Shown here: positions 9,231 through 15,833 of the stretch, piece after piece | How positions within the stretch are numbered: position 1 is the first letter of the stretch | How the letters are laid out: each line of letters opens with the position of its first letter | Notes under the pieces: model-generated | Told to the model about the DNA's origin: nothing | Database searches by the model: none | Seen by the model: the letters and a program-made list of their open reading frames with translations, nothing else | Source of the DNA: Hyphomicrobiales bacterium | Lineage (GTDB): Bacteria > Pseudomonadota > Alphaproteobacteria > Rhizobiales > Rhizobiaceae | Direction: 5' to 3' | DNA: 64,000 bases | NCBI GenBank assembly: GCA_900466945.1 | Contig: UBNV01000003.1 | Span: 62,001 to 126,000, forward strand | Translations under genes and position numbers: made by a program

Positions 9231-9763
9231 TGAAGCCCACCCACATCCGTTTCGCCCGCACCGCCATGCGCAACGCCGCCGTCGTGCTCGCCATTGCCAC
9301 GCTGCCCGCGTTCGCACAGACGGCCGTCGGCCAGCAGCAGCCGCTGGAAAGTGCCACGGAGGCTGAAATCCGCCAGTTCTGCACCGGTATCGCCGATGCC
9401 GCCCGCGACCAGCGCTATCTCCTGCAGAAGCAGGAGCTGGAAAAGCTGCAGGCAGATGTCGACAGTCGCATCGCAATCCTCGAACAGCGCCGCGAGGAAT
9501 ACGAGGACTGGCTGGGTCGCAGAAACGAATTCATGAAGCAGGCCGAGGGCCAGCTTGTCGAAATCTACAAGAAGATGGCGCCGGATGCGGCCGCCCCGCA
9601 GCTGGAAGAGACAAACGTCATCCTCGCCGCCGCCATCATCATGAAGCTGCCGCCGCGTCAGTCCAGCCTCATCCTGACAGAGATGAGTCCGGACAAGGCG
9701 GCAGAAGTCGCCTCGATCATGTCGAGCGCCGGCGACCCCAATACATCGAAGGACCCGTCATGA
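9227..9763 (+). CDS. motE: MotE, periplasmic chaperone of MotC
   Basis: 178 residues with an N-terminal signal peptide (about residues 1-30, cleavage near AFAQ). A coiled-coil middle follows (YLLQKQELEKLQADVDSRIAILEQRREEYEDWLGRRNEFMKQAEGQLVEIYKKM), and the C-terminal MgtE-N-like stretch reads AAAIIMKLPPRQSSLILTEMSPDKAAEVASIMS. In Sinorhizobium meliloti the gene at this place, motE, encodes a periplasmic chaperone that stabilises MotC. It lies between flgI and flgH and overlaps both by 4 bases. Two adjacent ATG codons (9227, 9230) are possible starts. Confidence 0.85.
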   Translation: MMKPTHIRFARTAMRNAAVVLAIATLPAFAQTAVGQQQPLESATEAEIRQFCTGIADAARDQRYLLQKQELEKLQADVDSRIAILEQRREEYEDWLGRRNEFMKQAEGQLVEIYKKMAPDAAAPQLEETNVILAAAIIMKLPPRQSSLILTEMSPDKAAEVASIMSSAGDPNTSKDPS

Positions 9764-10479
9764 TGAATCGTTACCCGGCTCTGCTGGCCGTACTCCTCCT
9801 CGCTGGCTGCGAGAGCCAGACCATCAAGGAAATCGGCAATGCACCGTCGATGAGCCCGATCGGGTCCGGTCTGCGCTACAGCCAGACGCCGCAAATGGCC
9901 ATGTATCCGAAGCAGCAGGCCCAGACGGCCAGCGGCTACTCGCTCTGGAGCGACAGCCAGTCCGCGCTGTTCAAGGATGCCCGCGCCCTGAATGTCGGTG
10001 ACATCCTGACGGTTAATATCGAGATCAATGATCGGGCCTCCTTCAACAACGAGACGGATCGTAGCCGCGACAACAATACCGGCCTGTCCTGGGGTGCCGA
10101 GATCTCGAACTTCCTCGGCTTCTCGACGGATACGGGCACGACGGGCGATCTTTCGACGGACTCGACCACCAGTTCATCCGGCAAGGGCTCGACCGAGCGT
10201 TCGGAACGCCTGGACCTTCTTGTTGCCGCCGTCGTGACCGGTGTGCTCGAAAACGGTAACCTGCTGATCAGCGGCTCCCAGGAAGTGCGCGTCAATCATG
10301 AGCTGCGCATCCTGAATGTTGCCGGTATCGTCCGTCCGCAGGATGTCGATGCCGACAATGAGATCTCCTACGATCGCATCGCCGAAGCCCGCATCTCCTA
10401 TGGTGGCCGTGGCCGTCTGACCGAGGTGCAGCAGCCGCCGATCGGCCAGCAGGTCGTCGACATCTACTCGCCCTTCTGA
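9760..10479 (+). CDS. flgH: Flagellar L-ring lipoprotein FlgH
   Basis: 239 residues. A lipoprotein signal with lipobox LLAG-C ends near residue 17 (LLAVLLLAGCESQ), so the mature protein is anchored in the outer membrane. The conserved core includes SLWSDSQSALFKDARALNVGDILTVNIEINDRASFNNET, and the C-terminus NHELRILNVAGIVRPQDVDADNEISYDRIAEARISYGGRGRL is diagnostic. It forms the outer-membrane bushing around the rod. Twenty bases separate it from fliL. Confidence 0.95.
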   Translation: MMNRYPALLAVLLLAGCESQTIKEIGNAPSMSPIGSGLRYSQTPQMAMYPKQQAQTASGYSLWSDSQSALFKDARALNVGDILTVNIEINDRASFNNETDRSRDNNTGLSWGAEISNFLGFSTDTGTTGDLSTDSTTSSSGKGSTERSERLDLLVAAVVTGVLENGNLLISGSQEVRVNHELRILNVAGIVRPQDVDADNEISYDRIAEARISYGGRGRLTEVQQPPIGQQVVDIYSPF

Positions 10480-10499
10480 CCGGACTCGGGGACAGCGAC

Positions 10500-11021
10500 A
10501 TGGACGAAGCTCAGGAAGGCGAAGGCAAGAAGAAGTCGGGCATGATGGCGCTCGTCATCCCGCTCGTCGTGCTGACCGCCGTTGGCGGTGGCGGCGGTTG
10601 GGTGATCGGCAATATGCTCGCTCCGCAGGTCAAGCAGGCCGAGGATGCCGCCAAGGCAGCGGAAGCAGCTAACGCCGGCGAGCATGGCGGCGAGGCCAAG
10701 AAGGAGGAGGAGGGACTGCCTCCGATCTCCACGGAGGCGAACGGCGTGGTCGCTCTCGAGCCGATCACCACGAACCTTGCCTACCCCTCCGAAAACTGGA
10801 TCCGGCTCGAGGTTGCGCTGATGTTCAACGGCGCGCCGGACGTCAAGATTGCCGAGGACGTGCACCAGGACATCATGGCTTACCTGCGCACGGTGTCACT
10901 GCAACAGGTCGAGGGTCCGAGGGGCTTTCAATATCTCAAGGATGACCTTCAGGAGCGAGTTGACCTGCGCTCGGAAGGCCGCGTATCCAAGGTGATGTTC
11001 AGAACGCTCGTGATCGAATGA
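10500..11021 (+). CDS. fliL: Flagellar basal body-associated protein FliL
   Basis: 173 residues. A single membrane helix near residues 15-38 (GMMALVIPLVVLTAVGGGGGWVIGNML) is followed by an acidic linker and a periplasmic stomatin-like FliL domain (NWIRLEVALMFNGAPDVKIAEDVHQDIMAYLRTVSLQQVEGPRGFQYLKDDLQERVDLRSEGRVSKVMFRTLVIE). FliL surrounds the stator and supports torque. It overlaps fliP by 4 bases. A second, divergent FliL-domain protein lies at 33073-33612. Confidence 0.94.
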   Translation: MDEAQEGEGKKKSGMMALVIPLVVLTAVGGGGGWVIGNMLAPQVKQAEDAAKAAEAANAGEHGGEAKKEEEGLPPISTEANGVVALEPITTNLAYPSENWIRLEVALMFNGAPDVKIAEDVHQDIMAYLRTVSLQQVEGPRGFQYLKDDLQERVDLRSEGRVSKVMFRTLVIE

Positions 11022-11755
11022 TTCGGTTTCTCATCTTCGTCGCCGTCATGATGATGGCGCCGGAACTGGCTGTGGCCCAGCAGTTCCCGACGGATATCTT
11101 CAACACCCCGATCGATGGATCGGTGGCGGCGTGGATCATTCGTACCTTCGGTCTGCTCACGGTGCTGTCAGTGGCGCCGGGCATTCTGATCATGGTCACG
11201 AGCTTTCCACGTTTCCTGATCGCCTTTTCGATCCTGCGCTCCGGCATGGGGCTGGCGACCACCCCCTCCAACATGATCCTGACCAGCATGGCGCTTTTCA
11301 TGACATTCTATGTCATGGCGCCCACAATGGACCGCTCTTGGCGCGAGGGCGTCCAGCCGCTTATCAACAACCAGATCACGGAAGCCCAGGCCGTCGCCCT
11401 GATCGCCGAGCCTTTTCGCACTTTCATGACGGCGAATACGCGTGACAAGGATCTGGCGCTCTTCGTCGACATTGCCAATGAGCGTGGTCAGGCGACGGTC
11501 GTTGATGGCCAGGTGGATTACCGCGTGCTCATTCCGGCCTTCATGTTGTCTGAGATCCGACGTGGTTTCGAGATCGGCTTCCTGATCATCCTGCCCTTCC
11601 TCGTCATCGATATGGTGGTCGCCACGATCACCATGGCCATGGGTATGATGATGCTCCCGCCCACCTCGATCTCCCTGCCGTTCAAGATCCTGTTCTTCGT
11701 GCTGATCGACGGCTGGAATCTGCTCGTCGGCAGTCTCGTCAGATCGTTTGCTTAA
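11018..11755 (+). CDS. fliP: Flagellar type III export gate protein FliP
   Basis: 245 residues. It has an N-terminal signal-like helix followed by membrane segments. FliP signatures are LLTVLSVAPGILIMVTSFPRFLIAFSILRSGMGLATTPSNMILTSMALFMTFYVMAP and, near the C-terminus, MGMMMLPPTSISLPFKILFFVLIDGWNLLVGSLVRSF. Five FliP subunits with FliQ and FliR form the export channel core. It is the last gene of this operon; fliQ and fliR are 17-20 kb downstream. Confidence 0.96.
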   Translation: MIRFLIFVAVMMMAPELAVAQQFPTDIFNTPIDGSVAAWIIRTFGLLTVLSVAPGILIMVTSFPRFLIAFSILRSGMGLATTPSNMILTSMALFMTFYVMAPTMDRSWREGVQPLINNQITEAQAVALIAEPFRTFMTANTRDKDLALFVDIANERGQATVVDGQVDYRVLIPAFMLSEIRRGFEIGFLIILPFLVIDMVVATITMAMGMMMLPPTSISLPFKILFFVLIDGWNLLVGSLVRSFA

Positions 11756-11805
11756 CAGCCGGGACAATTCCTCAGCGACCGTTATGCCCTTGTTTACCAT
11801 GGGTT

Positions 11806-11839
11806 CCTTAACCCCGGCATTGCACCCTCCGGGTTAAGG
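11806..11839 (+). promoter_or_regulatory. 11-bp inverted repeat between fliP and flaA
   Basis: CCTTAACCCCGG (11806-11817) pairs with CCGGGTTAAGG (11829-11839) across an 11-base loop, with one bulged C. No T-run follows, so it is a poor intrinsic terminator despite lying 50 bases after fliP. It is about 155 bases before flaA and contains the TTAACC core seen before the other flagellins. It could be an end-of-transcript hairpin for fliP or an operator for flaA. Confidence 0.4.
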
Positions 11840-11930
11840 TGTTGGCAATGAATGACTGCGAGTTTGGAGCTCGCACGACGGGTCTGGTAGCAACGAAAAA
11901 TACCAAAAGGCATGATGCCGAACGTTCGTG

Positions 11931-11986
11931 ACCGGTAAGTTTTTTAGTCCGGTATGTCCCCTCTTGTATCTCGTTTAAGGGACAAA
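11931..11986 (+). promoter_or_regulatory. flaA mRNA leader: tandem hairpins covering the Shine-Dalgarno
   Basis: Hairpin 1 pairs ACCGG (11931-11935) with CCGGT (11949-11953). One base later, hairpin 2 pairs TGTCCC (11955-11960) with GGGACA (11979-11984). The 3' arm contains most of the AAGGG ribosome-binding site, 11 bases before the flaA ATG at 11993. flaB and flaC leaders have the same order, stems and spacing despite different loop sequences. This points to an RNA element controlling translation or stability. FlbT, known in Caulobacter to act on flagellin leader RNA, is encoded at 27508-27957; the link is inference. Confidence 0.55.
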
Positions 11987-11992
11987 ATAGAC

Positions 11993-12910
11993 ATGGCCAG
12001 CATTCTGACCAACTCCAGCGCAATGTCTGCGCTCGCCACCCTGCGCTCGATCTCGTCCAACATGGAATCGACGCAGAACGCCATCTCGACCGGCCTGAAG
12101 GTTTCCAAGGCTTCTGATAACGCTGCTTACTGGTCGATCTCGACGAGCATGCGTTCCGACAACATGGCACTCGGCGCTGTCACCGACGCGCTCGGCGTAG
12201 GTGCTGCCAAGGTCGATACCGCCTATGCCGGTATGGATTCCGCGATCGAAGTCGTCAAGGAAATCAAGGTCAAGATCGTTGCCGCCAAGGAAGAAGGCGT
12301 CGACAAGGCCAAGATCCAGGACGAAATCACGCAGCTCCAGGAACAGCTTGAATCGATCGCAAAGAGCTCGTCCTTCAACGGCGAGAACTGGATTGCCGGC
12401 ACGGCTGCCACGAAGACGGTCGTCAGCGGTTTCGTTCGTAACTCCGACGGCAACGTCAGCGTCAAGACGACCGAATACACCATGGACGACGACTCCATGC
12501 TGTACACGTTCGACGCCGATGGCGAAGTCGAAGACGACAACGGTATCCTGGGCGCCAACGGCGACACCATCACTGTCGATGGTACCGACTACACGACGAT
12601 CGCCGTCAAGGACATCGACGTGGAAAGCGACGACATCGACGCCGCTCTGGTCTCGGTTGACGCAGCTCTCGAGAAAATGACGAGCGCCGGCGCAAAGCTC
12701 GGTTCGATCTCTTCCCGTATCGAACTGCAGACCGACTTCTCCGAGAAGCTGTCTGACGCCATCGAAAAGGGCGTTGGTCGTCTCGTTGACGCCGACATGA
12801 ACGAAGAGTCGACCCGCCTCAAGGCCCTGCAGACCCAGCAGCAGCTGGCTATCCAGGCGCTCTCGATCGCCAACAGCGACTCGCAGAACATCCTGTCGCT
12901 CTTCCGTTAA
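11993..12910 (+). CDS. flaA: Flagellin A
   Basis: 305 residues from the ATG giving MASILTNSSAMSALATLRSI. An open frame reaches upstream to 11954, but that would translate the conserved leader. The N-terminal D0/D1 (to about residue 120) and the C-terminal D0/D1 (GVGRLVDADMNEESTRLKALQTQQQLAIQALSIANSDSQNILSLFR) are conserved among the four flagellins here. The short central part (about residues 135-215) is acidic and variable. It is the first of four tandem paralogues (pairs in the rhizobial complex filament). Two terminator-like hairpins follow. Confidence 0.93.
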   Translation: MASILTNSSAMSALATLRSISSNMESTQNAISTGLKVSKASDNAAYWSISTSMRSDNMALGAVTDALGVGAAKVDTAYAGMDSAIEVVKEIKVKIVAAKEEGVDKAKIQDEITQLQEQLESIAKSSSFNGENWIAGTAATKTVVSGFVRNSDGNVSVKTTEYTMDDDSMLYTFDADGEVEDDNGILGANGDTITVDGTDYTTIAVKDIDVESDDIDAALVSVDAALEKMTSAGAKLGSISSRIELQTDFSEKLSDAIEKGVGRLVDADMNEESTRLKALQTQQQLAIQALSIANSDSQNILSLFR

Positions 12911-12924
12911 TCGAAGGAACAAGT

Positions 12925-12940
12925 CGGCCCGTGAGGGCCG
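12925..12940 (+). terminator. Hairpin just after flaA
   Basis: CGGCCC and GGGCCG pair across a GTGA loop 15 bases after the flaA stop. No T-run follows, so it may protect the mRNA 3' end rather than terminate. The stronger terminator is at 13041-13080. Confidence 0.5.
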
Positions 12941-13040
12941 GCTAGACTATCCCGACGCCGATATGCCTTGGTGGCTGACCAGAGGCGCGCGAAGGGAAGG
13001 CTTCACCATCCGGAGGCTGATCCGGACACGAGGCAAGGCA

Positions 13041-13080
13041 AAGGCCGCATTCGGAAACGAATGCGGCCTTTCCGTTTTGT
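13041..13080 (+). terminator. Strong intrinsic terminator after flaA
   Basis: A perfect 13-bp stem pairs AAGGCCGCATTCG (13041-13053) with CGAATGCGGCCTT (13058-13070). It is closed by a GAAA tetraloop and followed by TCCGTTTTGT. It isolates flaA from flaB. The 402-base gap 12911-13312 otherwise holds only the flaB promoter and leader. Confidence 0.9.
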
Positions 13081-13156
13081 TAAACATGATCTGCTACGCG
13101 CGCGCACGCGTGAAGGTTGCAGAAATTTTCAGAAAAAGTTCGTTTTGCTTTTTCGT

Positions 13157-13173
13157 TTAGGCCTTCATTAACC
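13157..13173 (+). promoter_or_regulatory. CtrA-type box (one mismatch) upstream of flaB
   Basis: TTAG-GCCTTCA-TTAACC matches the CtrA consensus TTAA-N7-TTAA(C) with one mismatch and lies about 140 bases before the flaB start. Perfect versions precede flaC, flaD and rem. CtrA is the alphaproteobacterial cell-cycle regulator; binding here is inference. Confidence 0.4.
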
Positions 13174-13258
13174 TTGATAGTTTTATCTAGGCCTATCGAA
13201 GCGGCGAGCTAACTCTTAAATTTCAGCCAGTTAGCAGGCATGATGCTGTGCGCCGTTA

Positions 13259-13304
13259 CCGGTGAGACCGGAATGTCCCTTCTTAGTCAGCCATTCAAGG
13301 GGCA
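13259..13304 (+). promoter_or_regulatory. flaB mRNA leader: tandem hairpins covering the Shine-Dalgarno
   Basis: Hairpin 1 pairs CCGGT (13259-13263) with ACCGG (13267-13271). Two bases later, hairpin 2 pairs TGTCCCTT (13274-13281) with AAGGGGCA (13297-13304): an 8-bp stem with one G-U pair and a 15-base loop. The AAGGGG arm is the ribosome-binding site, 10 bases before the flaB ATG. The G-to-A difference against flaA and flaC keeps pairing possible through wobble, which favours a real RNA structure. Confidence 0.6.
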
Positions 13305-13312
13305 CTACTACT

Positions 13313-14308
13313 ATGACGAGCATTCTTACCAATGTAGCCGCCATGTCGGCACTCCAGACGCTGCGCTCGATCGGCAGCAGCATGGAAGACACCCAGGCCC
13401 GCGTATCGTCCGGTCTCCGCGTCGGCGAAGCCTCCGACAACGCTGCCTATTGGTCGATCGCCACCACCATGAAGTCCGACAACATGGCGCTGTCCGCCGT
13501 GTCTGACGCTCTCGGCCTCGGCGCCTCCAAGATCGATACCGCATATGCCGGTATGGAATCTGCCATCGACGTCGTGAAGGAAATCAAGGCCAAGCTGGTC
13601 ACCGCCACTGAAGAAGGTGTCGACAAGGCCAAGGTCCAGGAAGAAATCACGCAGCTGCAGGGTCAGCTGAAGTCCATCGCCGACTCGGCCTCCTTCAGCG
13701 GCGAGAACTGGATCGCTGGTGGCACCGACACGATGACCGCATCTGTCGACGTGACCGTTGTGTCCGGCTTCGTCCGCGATGCCAACAACAATGTTGCCGT
13801 CAAGACCACGTCTTACACGCTCGACGCCACCACGGCTGGCAGCATGACCCTTCTGTTCGGCGGCGACGCGGACGGTGCAGTCGATACCACGACCGGCATC
13901 CTCGGCACGAACGGTGCAGACTTCACCACCACCGACTTCGACTCCTCCGACGCTGCCGTCACCGGTGCTGCGACGGCTGTCGGTGGCATGTCTGTCTACA
14001 CGCTGGACATCAACGGTTTCGACGGCGCTGCCATGGCAGAAGCCCTGACGCTCGTCGATGCAGCCCTGGCCTTCATGACCAGCGCCGGCGCTGACCTCGG
14101 TTCGATCTCCATGCGCATCGAACTGCAGGAAAGCTTCGTCAACAAGCTGTCTGACTCGCTCGACTCCGGCGTAGGCCGTCTGGTCGATGCCGACATGAAC
14201 GAAGAATCGACCCGCCTCAAGGCCCTGCAGACCCAGCAGCAGCTGGCAGTCCAGTCGCTCTCGATCGCGAACTCTTCTTCGGAAGTCATCCTCTCGCTCT
14301 TCCGTTAA
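13313..14308 (+). CDS. flaB: Flagellin B
   Basis: 331 residues starting MTSILTNVAAMSALQTLRSIGSSMEDTQARVSSGLRVGEASDNAAYWSI. It shares flagellin D0/D1 ends with flaA, flaC and flaD; the C-terminus is GVGRLVDADMNEESTRLKALQTQQQLAVQSLSIANSSSEVILSLFR. The central region (about residues 135-240) is longer than in flaA and rich in Thr, Asp and Ala. The start follows AAGGGG by 10 bases; the upstream in-frame extension to 13262 is rejected because it crosses the conserved leader. It is closely similar to flaC along its whole length, so one probably arose by duplication of the other. Confidence 0.92.
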   Translation: MTSILTNVAAMSALQTLRSIGSSMEDTQARVSSGLRVGEASDNAAYWSIATTMKSDNMALSAVSDALGLGASKIDTAYAGMESAIDVVKEIKAKLVTATEEGVDKAKVQEEITQLQGQLKSIADSASFSGENWIAGGTDTMTASVDVTVVSGFVRDANNNVAVKTTSYTLDATTAGSMTLLFGGDADGAVDTTTGILGTNGADFTTTDFDSSDAAVTGAATAVGGMSVYTLDINGFDGAAMAEALTLVDAALAFMTSAGADLGSISMRIELQESFVNKLSDSLDSGVGRLVDADMNEESTRLKALQTQQQLAVQSLSIANSSSEVILSLFR

Positions 14309-14330
14309 GACTGAAGAGACCCAGCATCGA

Positions 14331-14354
14331 AGCCGCCCTCCGGGGCGGCTTTTT
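14331..14354 (+). terminator. Intrinsic terminator after flaB
   Basis: AGCCGCCC (14331-14338) pairs with GGGCGGCT (14343-14350) across a TCCG loop and is followed by a T-run. It ends the flaB transcript 23 bases after the stop codon. Confidence 0.9.
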
Positions 14355-14381
14355 GCGTCTTAACGAATTTTACATGTCCGC

Positions 14382-14400
14382 TTAACCATCCGTTAACCAT
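14382..14400 (+). promoter_or_regulatory. Perfect CtrA-type box upstream of flaC
   Basis: TTAA-CCATCCG-TTAACCAT is an exact TTAA-N7-TTAACCAT site, the full CtrA consensus of alphaproteobacteria, 131 bases before the flaC start. The identification rests on the motif only. Confidence 0.55.
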
Positions 14401-14405
14401 AAGCC

Positions 14406-14457
14406 CGTTACATGGGGTCATGTAACGATGAGTTAACCAAGACGAAGAACTGGTTAA
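14406..14457 (+). promoter_or_regulatory. Stacked palindromes in the flaC promoter region
   Basis: CGTTACATG (14406-14414) and CATGTAACG (14419-14427) form a perfect 9-bp inverted repeat with a GGGT spacer. Next, TTAACCA (14433-14439) and TGGTTAA (14451-14457) form a second one with an 11-base spacer. Both lie between the CtrA-type box and the flaC leader. They could be operators for a dimeric regulator; which one is unknown. Confidence 0.4.
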
Positions 14458-14479
14458 GGGCATTAAGCCGCGTCATCGT

Positions 14480-14525
14480 TCCCGGAAAGACCGGGATGTC
14501 CCCAGATCTAGCCATTTAAGGGACA
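14480..14525 (+). promoter_or_regulatory. flaC mRNA leader: tandem hairpins covering the Shine-Dalgarno
   Basis: Hairpin 1 pairs TCCCGG (14480-14485) with CCGGGA (14491-14496). Hairpin 2 follows directly: TGTCCC (14497-14502) pairs with GGGACA (14520-14525). The AAGGG of the ribosome-binding site is in and next to the 3' arm, 8 bases before the GTG start. The layout is the same as for flaA and flaB. Confidence 0.6.
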
Positions 14526-14530
14526 CGACC

Positions 14531-15529
14531 GTGACCAGCATTTTGACAAACAACGCAGCGATGGCTGCACTCCAGACCCTCCGCTCCATCGACTCGAAGA
14601 TGCAGGATACCCAGGCGCGCGTATCGTCCGGTCTCCGTGTCGGGGGTGCCTCTGACAACGCCGCATACTGGTCGATCGCGACCACCATGCGCTCCGACAA
14701 TATGGCACTGTCCGCCGTACAGGACGCACTCGGTCTCGGCGCAGCCAAGATCGACACCGCCTATGCCGCGATGGAAAGCTCCATCGAGGTGATGAAGGAA
14801 ATCAAGGCAAAGGTTGTTGCCGCCACGGAAGAAGGCGTCGACAAGAACAAGATCCAGGAAGAAATCGACCAGCTGCAGGAACAGCTGCGATCGATCTCGG
14901 AATCTGCAAGCTTCAGCGGCCAGAACTGGGTCGCAACCGGCGCCGACACCGTGACTGCACCCGTGGAAGTGACGGTTGTTTCAGGTTTCATCCGCGACTC
15001 GAACGGCAATGTTTCCGTATCGACGACACTCTATTCCCTCGACGCCACGACCCCGGACGGCATGACCGTACTGTTCGGAGGCGACGCCACAGGCCTGATC
15101 GACTACAATTCCGGCATCATCGGCAGTATCTCCGATACTTTCGACGCCTTCGTCGACTGGGACAATGACGGCGCGACAGGTGCTGCAGCCGCAGAAATCG
15201 CGGGTGTTTCCATCGACCAGCTCGATATCACCACCTTGACGACCGCCGGCATGCAGGAAGCACTTTCCCTCGTGGAATATGGCCTGCAGCAGATGACCAG
15301 CGCAGCGGCCGCTCTTGGCTCCATCTCCATGCGCATCGGCATGCAGGAAGACTTTGTCGCCGCACTCACCGACTCGATCGACAGTGGCGTCGGTCGCCTC
15401 GTCGATGCCGACATGAACGAAGAATCGACCCGCCTCAAGGCCCTGCAGACCCAGCAGCAGCTGGCCATCCAGTCGCTCTCGATCGCCAACACCTCTTCCG
15501 AAAGCATTCTGACACTCTTCCGTCAGTAA
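14531..15529 (+). CDS. flaC: Flagellin C (GTG start)
   Basis: 332 residues beginning at GTG: MTSILTNNAAMAALQTLRSIDSKMQDTQARVSSGLRVGGASDNAAYWSI. The C-terminus is GVGRLVDADMNEESTRLKALQTQQQLAIQSLSIANTSSESILTLFRQ. The domain plan is identical to flaB. A 65-base block near the 3' end (15401-15465) is identical to flaB 14183-14247. The GTG start is supported by AAGGGAC 8 bases upstream and by alignment with the other flagellins. The weaker start codon may lower output relative to flaA and flaB. Confidence 0.92.
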   Translation: MTSILTNNAAMAALQTLRSIDSKMQDTQARVSSGLRVGGASDNAAYWSIATTMRSDNMALSAVQDALGLGAAKIDTAYAAMESSIEVMKEIKAKVVAATEEGVDKNKIQEEIDQLQEQLRSISESASFSGQNWVATGADTVTAPVEVTVVSGFIRDSNGNVSVSTTLYSLDATTPDGMTVLFGGDATGLIDYNSGIIGSISDTFDAFVDWDNDGATGAAAAEIAGVSIDQLDITTLTTAGMQEALSLVEYGLQQMTSAAAALGSISMRIGMQEDFVAALTDSIDSGVGRLVDADMNEESTRLKALQTQQQLAIQSLSIANTSSESILTLFRQ

Positions 15530-15590
15530 GCGGCGCTCTGGCTAGGGGCGACTTCGTCCCGCCCTGACAGTGTCGAATGTTCTCGGTGTG

Positions 15591-15625
15591 AATCCGCGCC
15601 TCGCAAGAGGCGCGGATTTTCGTTT
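15591..15625 (+). terminator. Strong intrinsic terminator after flaC
   Basis: AATCCGCGCCTC (15591-15602) pairs perfectly with GAGGCGCGGATT (15607-15618) over a GCAA tetraloop, followed by TTCGTTT. The 304-base flaC-flaD gap contains this, then the flaD promoter elements. Confidence 0.9.
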
Positions 15626-15719
15626 CAGCCTTGCGCGAAGCTTTTGCGGATTTTCTTTTGGCAACAAAAGCACGTTGAATATGTTGCCAGATCGGCCGCC
15701 CCTCTGTTAACTGCGCACG

Positions 15720-15735
15720 TTAACGTTTTGTTAAC
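15720..15735 (+). promoter_or_regulatory. CtrA-type box with GTTAAC repeats upstream of flaD
   Basis: TTAA-CGTTTTG-TTAAC (15720-15735) is an exact TTAA-N7-TTAAC match about 100 bases before flaD. A third GTTAAC at 15706-15711 precedes it, giving three GTTAAC hexamers starting at 15706, 15719 and 15730. The CtrA assignment is inferred from the motif. Confidence 0.5.
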
Positions 15736-15786
15736 GGTGACGGGGACCCGCGTGATGCGCGGTCTGCATGATGCCCTCCCGTCTTG

Positions 15787-15800
15787 CCGGCCAGCGCCGG
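15787..15800 (+). promoter_or_regulatory. flaD leader hairpin (counterpart of hairpin 1)
   Basis: CCGGC (15787-15791) pairs with GCCGG (15796-15800) over CAGC, 34 bases before the flaD ATG, resembling hairpin 1 of the other flagellin leaders. The TGTCCC/GGGACA partner is not conserved. The ribosome-binding site AGGGGCA could pair only with TGCCCT at 15772-15777, enclosing the hairpin. flaD therefore appears to have a divergent version of the leader. Confidence 0.35.
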
Positions 15801-15833
15801 ATGCGCAGTCCTGAACGCTTAGGGGCACCAAGC

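Noticed and set aside
11954..11992. In-frame upstream start or leader peptide for flaA at the ATGTCCC motif
   Set aside because: The same ATGTCCC is present before flaB and flaC but is out of frame there, so it is conserved as RNA/DNA structure, not as a start codon; flagellin N-termini begin at the later start.
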